Source of the DNA: CAZXNF01 sp050741255
GTDB taxonomy: Bacteria; Pseudomonadota; Gammaproteobacteria; Burkholderiales; SG8-41
Direction of reading: 5' to 3'
Assembly: GCA_050741255.1 (NCBI GenBank)
Contig: JBOIEQ010000044.1
Span: 1 to 29,479 of the forward strand
Length of the DNA: 29,479 nucleotides
A model generated the notes under the pieces. That model had not been told where the DNA came from, ran no database searches, and saw only the letters and a list, made by a program, of their open reading frames with translations. Positions 8,141 to 15,701 of this stretch are shown here, one piece after another; within the stretch, counting starts at the first letter, position 1; every line of letters begins with the position of its first letter. Made by a program: the position numbers and the translations under genes.

Positions 8141-9091
8141 ATGGACAGACTTCAGGCAATGCAGGTGTTTGTGCGCGTCGTCGACGCCGCATCGTTCACC
8201 CGGGCGGCTGACTTGATGCACATGCCGAAGGCAACAGTCACTAATCTAATCAAGGGGTTGGAGTCTCATTTGGGGGCCAGGCTATTGAACAGAACCACAC
8301 GCAAGGTCAGCGTGACCGCGGACGGGGCCGCGTATTACGAGCGCTGCCTGCGCATCCTGGCGGAGGTCGAGGAAACGGAAAGCACCTTGTCCCGCGCCAA
8401 AACCAGCCCGCGCGGGCTCCTCAGGGTAGACGTGCCCGTTACGTTCGGACGCCGCTTCCTGGTGCCCGCCCTGCCCGAGTTCTTCGCCCAGTACCCCGAC
8501 ATCCGCCTGAAACTCGGCTGCAGCGACCGGCCGGTGGACCTGCTGGAGGAAGGCGTGGATTGCGTGGTGCGCGGCGGTGATCAGCCGGATGCGTCACTGG
8601 TGGCGCGGCGCGTGGGCAGCATCGATTTCATCACCTGCGCCGCGCCGGAGTATCTGCGCAGCCATGGCATTCCCGAACATCCGGAAGATCTGCGGCGGCA
8701 CCGCTGCATCAATTATTTTTCAGCCAAGACCGGACAGATATTCCCGTGGGACTTCACGCGCGACGGCCAGCGGGTCGAGTTGATGCTCGAGGGACCGCTG
8801 GCGATCAACGATGGCGAGGCCTATCTCGAGGCGGGCATCTCGGGCCTGGGCATCATCCAGACGACGCCCTTCTTCCTCGCGCGCGCAGGCGCGGCGCTGC
8901 AGCGCGTGCTGCCCGACTGGAAAAGCGATCCGCTGCCGATCTGGATCCTGTATCCGCAGAACCGCCACCTGTCCACCAAAGTACGCGTATTCGTGGATTG
9001 GCTCGCGGACCTCTTCGCGGCACGTCACCGCGCCCTGCTCAGCGATGAGAGTACGGAAAAACGCCCGCCGGGCGTGCCAGTGAGCGCCTAA
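8141..9091 (+). CDS. LysR-type regulator, probable activator of the efflux operon
   Basis: A 316-residue LysR-family transcription factor. The start MDRLQAMQVFVRVVDAASF is the conventional opening of the family's winged helix-turn-helix; an upstream in-frame ATG at 8087 would add 18 unconserved residues. The recognition helix lies in AADLMHMPKATVTNLIKGLE, followed by the linker LNRTTRKVSVTADGAAYYERC. The rest is the two-lobe co-inducer domain (LRVDVPVTFGRRFLVPALPEF, then DRPVDLLEEGVDCVVRGG). It is transcribed away from the LlpE-like gene across 117 bp, the same arrangement as BpeT/CeoR-type regulators of llpE-containing efflux operons, so control of that operon is the simplest inference. The inducer is unknown. 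Confidence 0.92.
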   Translation: MDRLQAMQVFVRVVDAASFTRAADLMHMPKATVTNLIKGLESHLGARLLNRTTRKVSVTADGAAYYERCLRILAEVEETESTLSRAKTSPRGLLRVDVPVTFGRRFLVPALPEFFAQYPDIRLKLGCSDRPVDLLEEGVDCVVRGGDQPDASLVARRVGSIDFITCAAPEYLRSHGIPEHPEDLRRHRCINYFSAKTGQIFPWDFTRDGQRVELMLEGPLAINDGEAYLEAGISGLGIIQTTPFFLARAGAALQRVLPDWKSDPLPIWILYPQNRHLSTKVRVFVDWLADLFAARHRALLSDESTEKRPPGVPVSA

Positions 9092-9105
9092 AACTGCTGG
9101 ATCCT

Positions 9106-9179
9106 CCGCCAAGGCGCCAAGAACGCCAAGAACAGCGAAAGTTGATTTTTCTTCCTTGGCGTTCTTGGCGTCTTGGCGG
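9106..9179. repeat. Palindromic intergenic repeat, GCCAAG type
   Basis: The left arm at 9106-9130 and right arm at 9155-9179 are reverse complements at 24 of 25 positions. They are built from degenerate units of roughly CGCCAAGA. The spacer is a 24-bp AT-richer loop. The element sits between the convergent ends of the LysR gene and pckG and could act as a two-way terminator, though no T-run is prominent. Related copies lie at 13258-13388 and, in a variant form, at 23087-23160. Confidence 0.85.
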
Positions 9180-9193
9180 CAAGGACTGTTTTG

Positions 9194-11050
9194 TTAGAAG
9201 GAAGCCTCGAACAGACGGCGCTCCAGATCGAGCTTCTCCGGCAGGCGCAGCTTGAGCTTGTCGAACAGCTTGGCGTGCTCCCCGAGTTCGGTGCGCCACA
9301 CCGCGGCATCGAGCGCCATCAGGTCGCCGAAGCGGTCGCGGGAAATACCGTCGAGTCCGCGCCAGTCGAGGTCCTCGAATCGCGGCATCCAGCCGATCGG
9401 CGCCTGCGTGGCGGCGGCCTGGCCGCGGCAACGCTCGATGACCCACTTCAAGACGCGCATGTTCTCGCTGAATCCCGGCCACATGAACTTGCCGTTCTTG
9501 TCCTTGCGGAACCAGTTGACGCAGAACATGCGCGGCGGATGGGCGAGCTTGGCGCCCACCTCCAGCCAGTGACCGAAGTAATCCGCCATGTTGTAGCCGC
9601 AGAAAGGCAGCATCGCCATCGGGTCGCGGCGGACGACACCGACCGCGCCCGTGCTGGCCGCCGTCGTTTCGGAGCCCATGGTGGCCGCACCGTAGACGCC
9701 GAAGTCCCAGTTGAAGGTTTCGTACACGAGCGGCACGCCTTCGCTGCGCCGGCCGCCGAACAGGAACGCGCTGATCGGCACGCCGTCCGGGTTCTGCCAG
9801 TCAGCATCCATGGACGGCACCTGGCTGGCGTGTACGGTGAAACGCGAGTTGGGGTGCGCGGCCAGCCGCCCCGCTTTCCTGCCCTCCTCGGGCGTCCATT
9901 CCCGGCCCTGCCAGTCGATCAACTGCTCGGGCGCCTTTTCGGTCATGCCCTCCCACCAGACATCGCCATCGGTGGTCAGCGCGACGTTGGTGAAAATCGT
10001 GTTCTTGCCGAGCGCGGCGAGGCAATTGGCGTTGGAGTGCTCCGAAGTGCCGGGCGCCACGCCGAAACACCCGGCTTCCGGGTTGATTGCGTAGAGACGG
10101 CCGTCCTTGCCCGGCTTGATCCAGGCGATGTCCTCGCCGATCGTGGTCACCTTCCAGCCTTCCAGGCCGGCCGGCGGGATGAGCATGGCAAGGTTCGTCT
10201 TGCCGCAGGCGCTGGGGAAGGCCGCCGCGAGGTAGTCCTTCCTGCCGTCGGGCGACTCGATGCCGAGGATCAGCATGTGTTCGGCGAGCCAGCCCTGCTC
10301 CTTCGCCATCACGGAGGCGATGCGGAGCGCGAAGCACTTCTTGCCGAGCAGCGCGTTGCCGCCGTAGCCGCTGCCGAAGGACCAGATCGATTTCTCTTCC
10401 GGGAAATGGACGATCCATTTTTCCTTCTTGTTGCTGGGCCAGGGCACGTCCTTTTGGCCGTCCGCCAGCGGCGCGCCCACCGAGTGCACGCAGGGCACGA
10501 AGAAGCCGTCCGTCCCGAGCGCGTCCAGTGCCTCGCGGCCCATGCGCGTCATGATGCGCATGCTGACGACGACGTAGGGCGAATCGGTCAACTCCACGCC
10601 GATATGCGAGATATGCGAGCCGATCGGGCCCATGCTGAACGGCACGACGTACAGCGTGCGGCCGCGCATGCATCCCGTGAACAGTTTTTTCATGGTGGCG
10701 CGCATCTCGTCCGGGGCCACCCAGTTGTTGTTCGGGCCGGCCTGGTCAGCGGTCGCGCTGCAGACGAAGGTGCGGTCTTCCATGCGGGCGACGTCGTCCG
10801 GATCCGAGCGGGCGAGGAAGCTGCCGGGACGCTTGGCGGGATTCAGCTTGATCAACGTGCCCGCCGCGACCATTTCCGCGCACAGGCGGTCATATTCTTC
10901 CTGCGAGCCGTCGCACCACACCACACGGTCGGGCTGCGTCAGCTGCGCGATCTCGCGCACCCAGGCCTTGAGTTTCTCGTGTTTGACGTAAGCGGGCGCG
11001 GCAAAGCCCGTGCGCGTGTCCGCAGACGATGCGGTGGCGGTTTGACTCAT
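9194..11050 (-). CDS. pckG: Phosphoenolpyruvate carboxykinase (GTP)
   Basis: A 618-residue GTP-dependent PEP carboxykinase, converting oxaloacetate and GTP to PEP, CO2 and GDP, the entry step of gluconeogenesis from organic acids. The signature FPSACGKTNLAML (from residue 278) includes the P-loop Lys284 and the reactive Cys282. The metal/substrate segment GEDIAW is at 305-310, and SGYGGNALLGKKCFALR (about 227-243) carries the family's PEP- and metal-binding residues. Length is normal for the GTP enzyme and unlike the shorter ATP enzyme. An AGAAGGA ribosome site precedes the ATG. It is a single-gene unit next to an MFS gene. A gluconeogenic enzyme fits a lifestyle based on acids and aromatics, as the Bug receptors also suggest. 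Confidence 0.97.
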   Translation of the reverse strand: MSQTATASSADTRTGFAAPAYVKHEKLKAWVREIAQLTQPDRVVWCDGSQEEYDRLCAEMVAAGTLIKLNPAKRPGSFLARSDPDDVARMEDRTFVCSATADQAGPNNNWVAPDEMRATMKKLFTGCMRGRTLYVVPFSMGPIGSHISHIGVELTDSPYVVVSMRIMTRMGREALDALGTDGFFVPCVHSVGAPLADGQKDVPWPSNKKEKWIVHFPEEKSIWSFGSGYGGNALLGKKCFALRIASVMAKEQGWLAEHMLILGIESPDGRKDYLAAAFPSACGKTNLAMLIPPAGLEGWKVTTIGEDIAWIKPGKDGRLYAINPEAGCFGVAPGTSEHSNANCLAALGKNTIFTNVALTTDGDVWWEGMTEKAPEQLIDWQGREWTPEEGRKAGRLAAHPNSRFTVHASQVPSMDADWQNPDGVPISAFLFGGRRSEGVPLVYETFNWDFGVYGAATMGSETTAASTGAVGVVRRDPMAMLPFCGYNMADYFGHWLEVGAKLAHPPRMFCVNWFRKDKNGKFMWPGFSENMRVLKWVIERCRGQAAATQAPIGWMPRFEDLDWRGLDGISRDRFGDLMALDAAVWRTELGEHAKLFDKLKLRLPEKLDLERRLFEASF

Positions 11051-11198
11051 GTGGTCCTTCTCCCGGATTACGATTTTTTGACGGCAAAAAAACGTTGCGC
11101 CCGGGCAGGTTTCGTCCGAGCGCAGAAGGCGGGCATTTTACTTAAAAACCGGACCCCGGATGCCCAAGGATGTGCAGTTTTGTGGCAAGCCTTTGATC
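11051..11198 (-). promoter_or_regulatory. pckG leader region
   Basis: This 148-bp gap separates the upstream MFS gene's stop from the pckG start. A short A/T hairpin is possible at 11074-11091 (TTTTTTG, loop ACGG, CAAAAAA). The pckG ribosome site AGAAGGA is at its right end in reading direction. TAAAAT, complementary to bases near 11140, is a plausible -10 box, without a convincing -35. Confidence 0.3.
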
Positions 11199-12380
11199 TC
11201 AGGCGGGTTTGGGAGTACGTCCCTTGGTCAGACCCAGCCAGAGCATGGCGGCACCGACGGCAATCAGCGCGGGAATCGCGGCCTGGTTCATCGTCTGCCA
11301 GCCCTGCAGGGTGAACAGGAGACCGGAGGACACCGACGTCACTGCCATGGTGACGAATACCGCCATGTCATTGGCGCCCTGCGCCTTGCCGCGTTCGCTC
11401 GGGGTATGGCACTCCGTCAGCAGCGTGGTGCCACCGATGAACATGAAGTTCCAGCCCACGCCGAGCGCCACCAGCGCCAGCCAGAAATGCGCGACGCCGA
11501 TCCCCGAGAGCGCGATCGCCACGCAGGCCAGGTTCAGCGCCACCCCTGCCAGCATGATGGGCACCACGCCGAAACGCCTGATCAGCGACCCGGTGAAAAA
11601 TGACGGCGCGAACATCGCGATCACATGCCACTGGATGACGAAAGCGGAGTCGCTGAACGGATGTGCGCAGGCGGCCATCGCCAGCGGCGTCGCCACCATC
11701 AGCAGGTTCATGATGCCGTAGCCGACGGTGCCGCTGGCCACCGCCACCAGGAAGGCGGGCTGGCGCGCGATCTCGGACAGGGGACGTCCGCTGTCCTTCT
11801 GCTCCGCGGCGGTGAGCGGTGGCAGATCCACGAAGCGCAGCAGCGCGATCGCCGCCAGGGCGAACACAGCGAGCGAAAAATACGAGCCGGCAAATGCCGC
11901 GCCCAGGGCATCCTTCGTCAGCTTGCTCGTCTCCGGGCCGAGGATGCCGCCCAGGATGCCGCCGGCCAGCACCAGGGATATCGCCTTGCTCTTGAAGGCG
12001 GCGGGCGCGCTGTCCGCGGCGGCGAAACGGTAGTACTGGCCCCCCGCGTTATAGATCCCCAGCACGAGCGCACCCGCGCACAGCAGCCAGAAGCTGTGCA
12101 GCAACGCCGCCGTGCCGCAGATCACCGCTCCCATGATGCCGATGACCGCGCCCAGCGTGAATCCGGCGCGCCGCCCGATTTTCCGCATCAGCAGGGAGAT
12201 CGGCATCGTCGTCAACGCGCCGCCGACGATATAGGCGGTCACCGGCAGCGTGCCGAACGACTTGTTGTCGGCCAGCGCGTAACCCGCCAGTCCATGCGTC
12301 GCGATGAGGATCGAATTGTTGGTGAGCAGCAGGCCCTGGCAGGCGGCGAGCAGCGCGACGTTCTTTTGCGCGATGTTCAT
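11199..12380 (-). CDS. MFS transporter, 12 membrane helices
   Basis: A 393-residue major facilitator. Two six-helix halves are visible, with the loop 2-3 motif reading LLMRKIGRRAGFTLGA, a form of the G-x-x-x-D-R-x-G-R-R signature in which Met/Arg/Lys replace the usual residues. The second half has the counterpart LIRRFGVVPIMLAG. GGILGGILGP resembles the helix-5 motif C of drug/proton antiporters, which would suggest export, but the substrate is unknown. The start MNIAQKNVALLAACQGLLL is the first helix. It is transcribed towards pckG, and a palindromic repeat separates it from the GST gene upstream. Confidence 0.88.
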   Translation of the reverse strand: MNIAQKNVALLAACQGLLLTNNSILIATHGLAGYALADNKSFGTLPVTAYIVGGALTTMPISLLMRKIGRRAGFTLGAVIGIMGAVICGTAALLHSFWLLCAGALVLGIYNAGGQYYRFAAADSAPAAFKSKAISLVLAGGILGGILGPETSKLTKDALGAAFAGSYFSLAVFALAAIALLRFVDLPPLTAAEQKDSGRPLSEIARQPAFLVAVASGTVGYGIMNLLMVATPLAMAACAHPFSDSAFVIQWHVIAMFAPSFFTGSLIRRFGVVPIMLAGVALNLACVAIALSGIGVAHFWLALVALGVGWNFMFIGGTTLLTECHTPSERGKAQGANDMAVFVTMAVTSVSSGLLFTLQGWQTMNQAAIPALIAVGAAMLWLGLTKGRTPKPA

Positions 12381-12386
12381 TTCGAT

Positions 12387-12498
12387 GGTGAGGCGTGAGG
12401 GGTAAGGGGTGAGGTGGAAGACAGGAAAATACCGGGCTTACGAGGCGATGGTGTCGGGGGGCCGTCTGCCCCTCACCCCTTACCCCTCTCTCCTCACC
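12387..12498. repeat. Palindromic repeat of GTGAGGGGT units
   Basis: The left arm at 12387-12414 (units GTGAGGCGTGAGGGGTAAGG) is largely the reverse complement of the right arm at 12469-12498 (CCCCTCACCCCTTACCCCTC). About 55 bp of unrelated sequence separates them. It lies between the GST stop and the MFS start, both on the minus strand. The sequence is unrelated to the GCCAAG-type repeats, so it is a second intergenic repeat family in the window. Confidence 0.75.
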
Positions 12499-12506
12499 GC
12501 GCCGCG

Positions 12507-13202
12507 CTAGCGGCGCTGAAACTGCGTCTTCCCGAACAGGATGTCGCGCGATTTCTCGTCGTGCGGGAGATTCGGATTCTCGGCAACCAGCACCTGCACG
12601 CCGCGTTGCACGGCAGGACGTGCGTTGATGGCGTCGAACCAGCGCTGCGCGTGGGGATACTGCTGCATATCGATGCCACGCTTCTCCGCGTTGCGCATCC
12701 AGGGAAACACCGCCATGTCCGCGATCGAATACTCGTCACCGGCGAGATAGGCGGCCTCCGCCAACCGCCGGTCCAGCACGCCGGTCAGGCGATTAGCCTC
12801 GTTGGTGTAGCGCTCGATCGCGTAGGTGATTTTCTCGACCGAATAGGCGCGGAAGTGGTTGGCCTGGCCGAACATCGGACCGACGCCGCCCATCTGCCAC
12901 ATCAGCCATTGCAGCGCGGTGTAACGGTCGTGCAGGTCGGCGGGCAGGAAGCGGCCGCTCTTGGCCGCGAGATAGATCAGCATCGCGCCGGATTCGAACA
13001 GCGACAGCGGCTTGCCGCCGGGGCCGTCGTGGTCCAGCAGCGCCGGAATGCGGTTGTTGGGACTGATCCTGAGAAATTCCGGCTTGAACTGTTCGCCGGT
13101 GCGGATGTTCACGCCGTGGACGCGGCACGGCAGCCCGGTCTCCTCGAGCATGATGTGGATTTTGTGGCCGTTCGGCGTCGCCCAGCTGTAGAGATCGATC
13201 AT
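12507..13202 (-). CDS. Glutathione S-transferase, Nu-class-like (YfcG/YghU type)
   Basis: A 231-residue GST. I chose the ATG at 13202 because it gives the classic start MIDLYSWATPNGHKIHIMLE and has CGGAGG six bases upstream. The frame stays open to 13304, but those 34 extra residues (for example LLAFLGVLGVLAANE) are translated repeat DNA. The thioredoxin-fold N-domain has the TPNGHK disulfide-reductase motif, NNRIPALLDHD with the cis-Pro, and ESGAMLIYLA for binding the glutathione glutamyl group. The helical C-domain has the N-capping SIADMAVFPW. Members of this group act as glutathione-dependent disulfide-bond reductases or peroxidases. It is divergent from the MFS gene at 13428. Confidence 0.93.
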   Translation of the reverse strand: MIDLYSWATPNGHKIHIMLEETGLPCRVHGVNIRTGEQFKPEFLRISPNNRIPALLDHDGPGGKPLSLFESGAMLIYLAAKSGRFLPADLHDRYTALQWLMWQMGGVGPMFGQANHFRAYSVEKITYAIERYTNEANRLTGVLDRRLAEAAYLAGDEYSIADMAVFPWMRNAEKRGIDMQQYPHAQRWFDAINARPAVQRGVQVLVAENPNLPHDEKSRDILFGKTQFQRR

Positions 13203-13257
13203 TCGCTGCCTCCGTTGCATCAGCGTCGCATCGTAGCAGAACAGCAAAACTTCATTT

Positions 13258-13388
13258 GCCGCCAAGACGCCAAGGACGCCAAGAAAGGCGAGCAAAATAA
13301 TCACGGCATGATCTCGCTATTGCGCTCTCTGCGTCTCCGCGGCTATATCGCCCTTTGCGGTTCTTGGCGTCCTTGGCGTCTTGGCGGC
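13258..13388. repeat. Composite palindromic repeat, GCCAAG outer arms with a GCAGAG-type core
   Basis: The outer arms at 13258-13285 and 13361-13388 are perfect 28-bp reverse complements. Between them, about 13326-13347 carries GCGCTCTCTGCGTCTCCGCG, which matches the right arm of the repeat at 23087-23160. This copy is therefore one repeat type inside another. It lies between two divergent genes (GST and MFS) and so cannot be a terminator for either. Confidence 0.85.
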
Positions 13389-13427
13389 GAAACGGATTCG
13401 CGTTTTACCGTGTTACGCTTCCGCGCC

Positions 13428-14660
13428 ATGCCATTGCTGGTGCCACAGGGAGTGCATCCCAACGCGCGCGTGCTGGTGGCCTCGCGCGCCGCGCGCGCCT
13501 TCGGCGACGGTTTCGTCAGCCTGCTGCTGCCTTACTACCTGACCCGGCTCGGCTACTCGGCCTTCGAGATCGGCGTCATCATCACCGCAACGCTGCTCGG
13601 TTCGGGCCTGATGACGCTCGCCACCGGCTTCCTCGCGCACCGCATCGCAGCCGACCGGCTCCTGCGCTGGGCCTGCGTGCTGATGATCGCCTCGGGCTTC
13701 GGCGTCATCGCCACCACCGCGTTCTGGCCGCTGCTGATCGTCGCCCTGGTGGGTACGCTGAACCCTTCCGCCGGCGACGTAAGCGTGTTCTATCCGCTGG
13801 AGCAGACGCTGCTTGCACGCGCGGCGCCGCCCGCGCAGCGCACCGCGCTCTTTGCGCGCTACAGCCTGGTGGGCGCGCTGGTCGGCGCGGCGGGCGCGCA
13901 GGCCGCCGCCGTGCCCGAGTGGCTGGCCGGCCAATCCGCGCTGCCGATCATGACCGCGATCCAGGCCATGTTCGTGCTCTACGCCCTGCTCGGCGCCCTC
14001 ACGCTGTTCCTCTATCGCGGGCTGCGCATGCCGGCGGACACCACCGCCACGACGCCCACCCCGCTGGGCCCCTCCCGCCGCGTCGTCTACAAGCTCGCGG
14101 CGCTGTTCAGCCTCGATGCCTTCGCCGGCGGCTTCGCCGTGCAGTCCCTGCTGGCGCTGTGGCTGTTCCAGCGCTTCGAATTGTCGGTGGCCACCACCGG
14201 CTCGATCTTTCTGGTGGCCGGGGTGCTCGCCGCGTTTTCATTTCCGGTGGCGGCGTGGCTCGCGCGGCGTATCGGACTGGTCAACACGATGGTGTTCACG
14301 CATCTGCCGGCGAACGTGTTCCTGATCCTGGTGCCGTTCATGCCGACGCTGGGCTGGGCGCTGTTCTTCCTGCTCCTGCGTTTCGCGTTGTCGTCGATGG
14401 ACGTCCCGGCGCGCAGTTCCTACGTGATGGCGGTCGTCACGCCGCCCGAACGTCCCGCCGCGGCAAGTCTGACCGCGGTGCCGCGCAGCCTCGCCTCCGC
14501 GGTCAGCCCGCTGTTCGCCGGCGCCCTGCTCTCCGCTTCGCCCTTCGGCTGGCCACTCGTGCTGTGCGGCGCGCTCAAGATCGCCTACGACGTCGCCCTG
14601 CTCTACCAGTTCCGCCACGTGCGTCCGCCCGAGGAATCCGCGGCCCGCGTGGAAGCATGA
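13428..14660 (+). CDS. MFS transporter
   Basis: A 410-residue major facilitator starting at ATG 13428 (MPLLVPQGVHPNARVLVASR). The frame is open back to 12414, but the upstream part is antisense to the GST gene and crosses the repeat. Helices are clear (for example FVSLLLPYYLTRLGYSAFEI, then GLMTLATGFLAHRIAADR as the loop 2-3 region). Its position-specific text RSSYVMAVVTPPERPAAASL near the C-terminal half is typical of facilitators with a conserved helix 10-11 region. The substrate is unknown. It converges with the Bug gene: its TGA at 14658-14660 is followed at once by the TCA of that gene's stop, with no base between them. Confidence 0.88.
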   Translation: MPLLVPQGVHPNARVLVASRAARAFGDGFVSLLLPYYLTRLGYSAFEIGVIITATLLGSGLMTLATGFLAHRIAADRLLRWACVLMIASGFGVIATTAFWPLLIVALVGTLNPSAGDVSVFYPLEQTLLARAAPPAQRTALFARYSLVGALVGAAGAQAAAVPEWLAGQSALPIMTAIQAMFVLYALLGALTLFLYRGLRMPADTTATTPTPLGPSRRVVYKLAALFSLDAFAGGFAVQSLLALWLFQRFELSVATTGSIFLVAGVLAAFSFPVAAWLARRIGLVNTMVFTHLPANVFLILVPFMPTLGWALFFLLLRFALSSMDVPARSSYVMAVVTPPERPAAASLTAVPRSLASAVSPLFAGALLSASPFGWPLVLCGALKIAYDVALLYQFRHVRPPEESAARVEA

Positions 14661-15701
14661 TCACGAACCCGGCGTCCCGCGCGGCAGCGTGCGTGCGAGT
14701 TCCATCCAGCGCGCCCGCTCGCGCTCGATGCGGGTACGGAATTCCTCGACCGATGCGCGCGCCGGCAGCAGCCCCTGGGCCAGCAGTTCGCGCTGCGTGG
14801 CCTCGTCCTGCAGGCCGCGGTTGATCTCGTAGTTCAGCAGCGACACGATCGCGGCGTCCACGCCCGCCGGCACGAAAACGCCGAACCAGCCTTCCGCCTC
14901 GAAGTCCGGCAGGCCGGCCTCGGCCAGCGTGGGTGTTTGCGGCAGGACAGGATGGCGGCGGGACGACGCGATGCCGAGGATGCGCAGCTTGCCGTTCTCC
15001 AGGTACGGCAGCACGGCGGGCAGCGGGACGAAACCGAATTCGACCTGGCCGGTGATCACCGCGGTCATGGCCGGATTGCTGCCGTTGTAGGCGACGTGCA
15101 CGACATCGATGCCGGCGCGGCGGCGGAACAGTTCGCCCGTCAGATGCGCGGTGCTGCCGTCGCCCGGCGAGGCGTAGTTGACGGCGCCGGGACGACGGCG
15201 CGCGCGTTCGATCAGTTCCTGCGTGTCTTTCGCCACATGCTCGGTGGAGGCGATGAGCGCCATGGGCATCCACGCCAGCGGCGCCACCGGGGCCAGCCCG
15301 CGGCCGGCGTCGTACGGGAGCTTGTGACCGAGCGCCGGATAATTCGTCAGCGCGGGATTGCCGGTGAACAGCAGCGTGTAACCATCGGCGTCGGCCTGTG
15401 CGACGTCACGCACGCCATTCAGCGTCTTGCCGGTCGGCCTTCGCTCCAGCTTCACCGTCGTGCGCAGCGATCCCTGCAGAATCTGCAGCGTTTGCTGCGC
15501 GAGACTGTCCGGCAGCGACGGCACCGACAACGTCTGCATCATCTTGACCAGCTTGGTGATGCGCGGCGTGCCGTTGATGTCTGGCGTGCCGTTGGACGGA
15601 TACGGATTGATCAGCGTCAGCGGACGTTCCGGATACGCGGCCTGCGCGGCAGCCATCGTCGCCGCGAGCAGGCCAGCGAGGGCGGCTGCGCGCCTCCTCA
15701 C
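14661..15701 (-). CDS. Divergent Bug/TctC-type solute receptor
   Basis: A 346-residue periplasmic receptor of the tripartite tricarboxylate transporter family. The GTG start at 15701 overlaps the aldehyde dehydrogenase stop (GTGA) and gives the signal peptide RRRAAALAGLLAATMAAAQA. Mature text begins YPERPLTLINPYP; DGYTLLF and the C-terminal PTLAEAGLPDFEAEGWFGVF identify the family. The first-lobe loop, from the mature start to DGYTLL, is 83 residues against 59 in the other Bug in this window, about 24 extra (around TKLVKMMQTLSVPSLPDSLA), and the usual PGG...D pocket motif reads SNGTPD. No TctA or TctB is present. Coupling to the dehydrogenase suggests uptake or sensing of that pathway's substrate. 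Confidence 0.87.
   Translation of the reverse strand: MRRRAAALAGLLAATMAAAQAAYPERPLTLINPYPSNGTPDINGTPRITKLVKMMQTLSVPSLPDSLAQQTLQILQGSLRTTVKLERRPTGKTLNGVRDVAQADADGYTLLFTGNPALTNYPALGHKLPYDAGRGLAPVAPLAWMPMALIASTEHVAKDTQELIERARRRPGAVNYASPGDGSTAHLTGELFRRRAGIDVVHVAYNGSNPAMTAVITGQVEFGFVPLPAVLPYLENGKLRILGIASSRRHPVLPQTPTLAEAGLPDFEAEGWFGVFVPAGVDAAIVSLLNYEINRGLQDEATQRELLAQGLLPARASVEEFRTRIERERARWMELARTLPRGTPGS

Noticed and set aside
9106..9179. CRISPR-like or tandem repeat array
   Set aside because: The short units form a single inverted repeat without regular spacers, so this is an intergenic palindrome and not a CRISPR array.
9173..11314. 713-codon open frame on the plus strand
   Set aside because: It lies antisense to pckG; the translated text is Arg/His/Ala/Glu-rich with no domain, a usual effect of high GC on the opposite strand.
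12414..13427. 338-codon upstream extension of the plus-strand MFS gene
   Set aside because: It is antisense to the GST gene and crosses both palindromic repeats; the MFS family start is at 13428.
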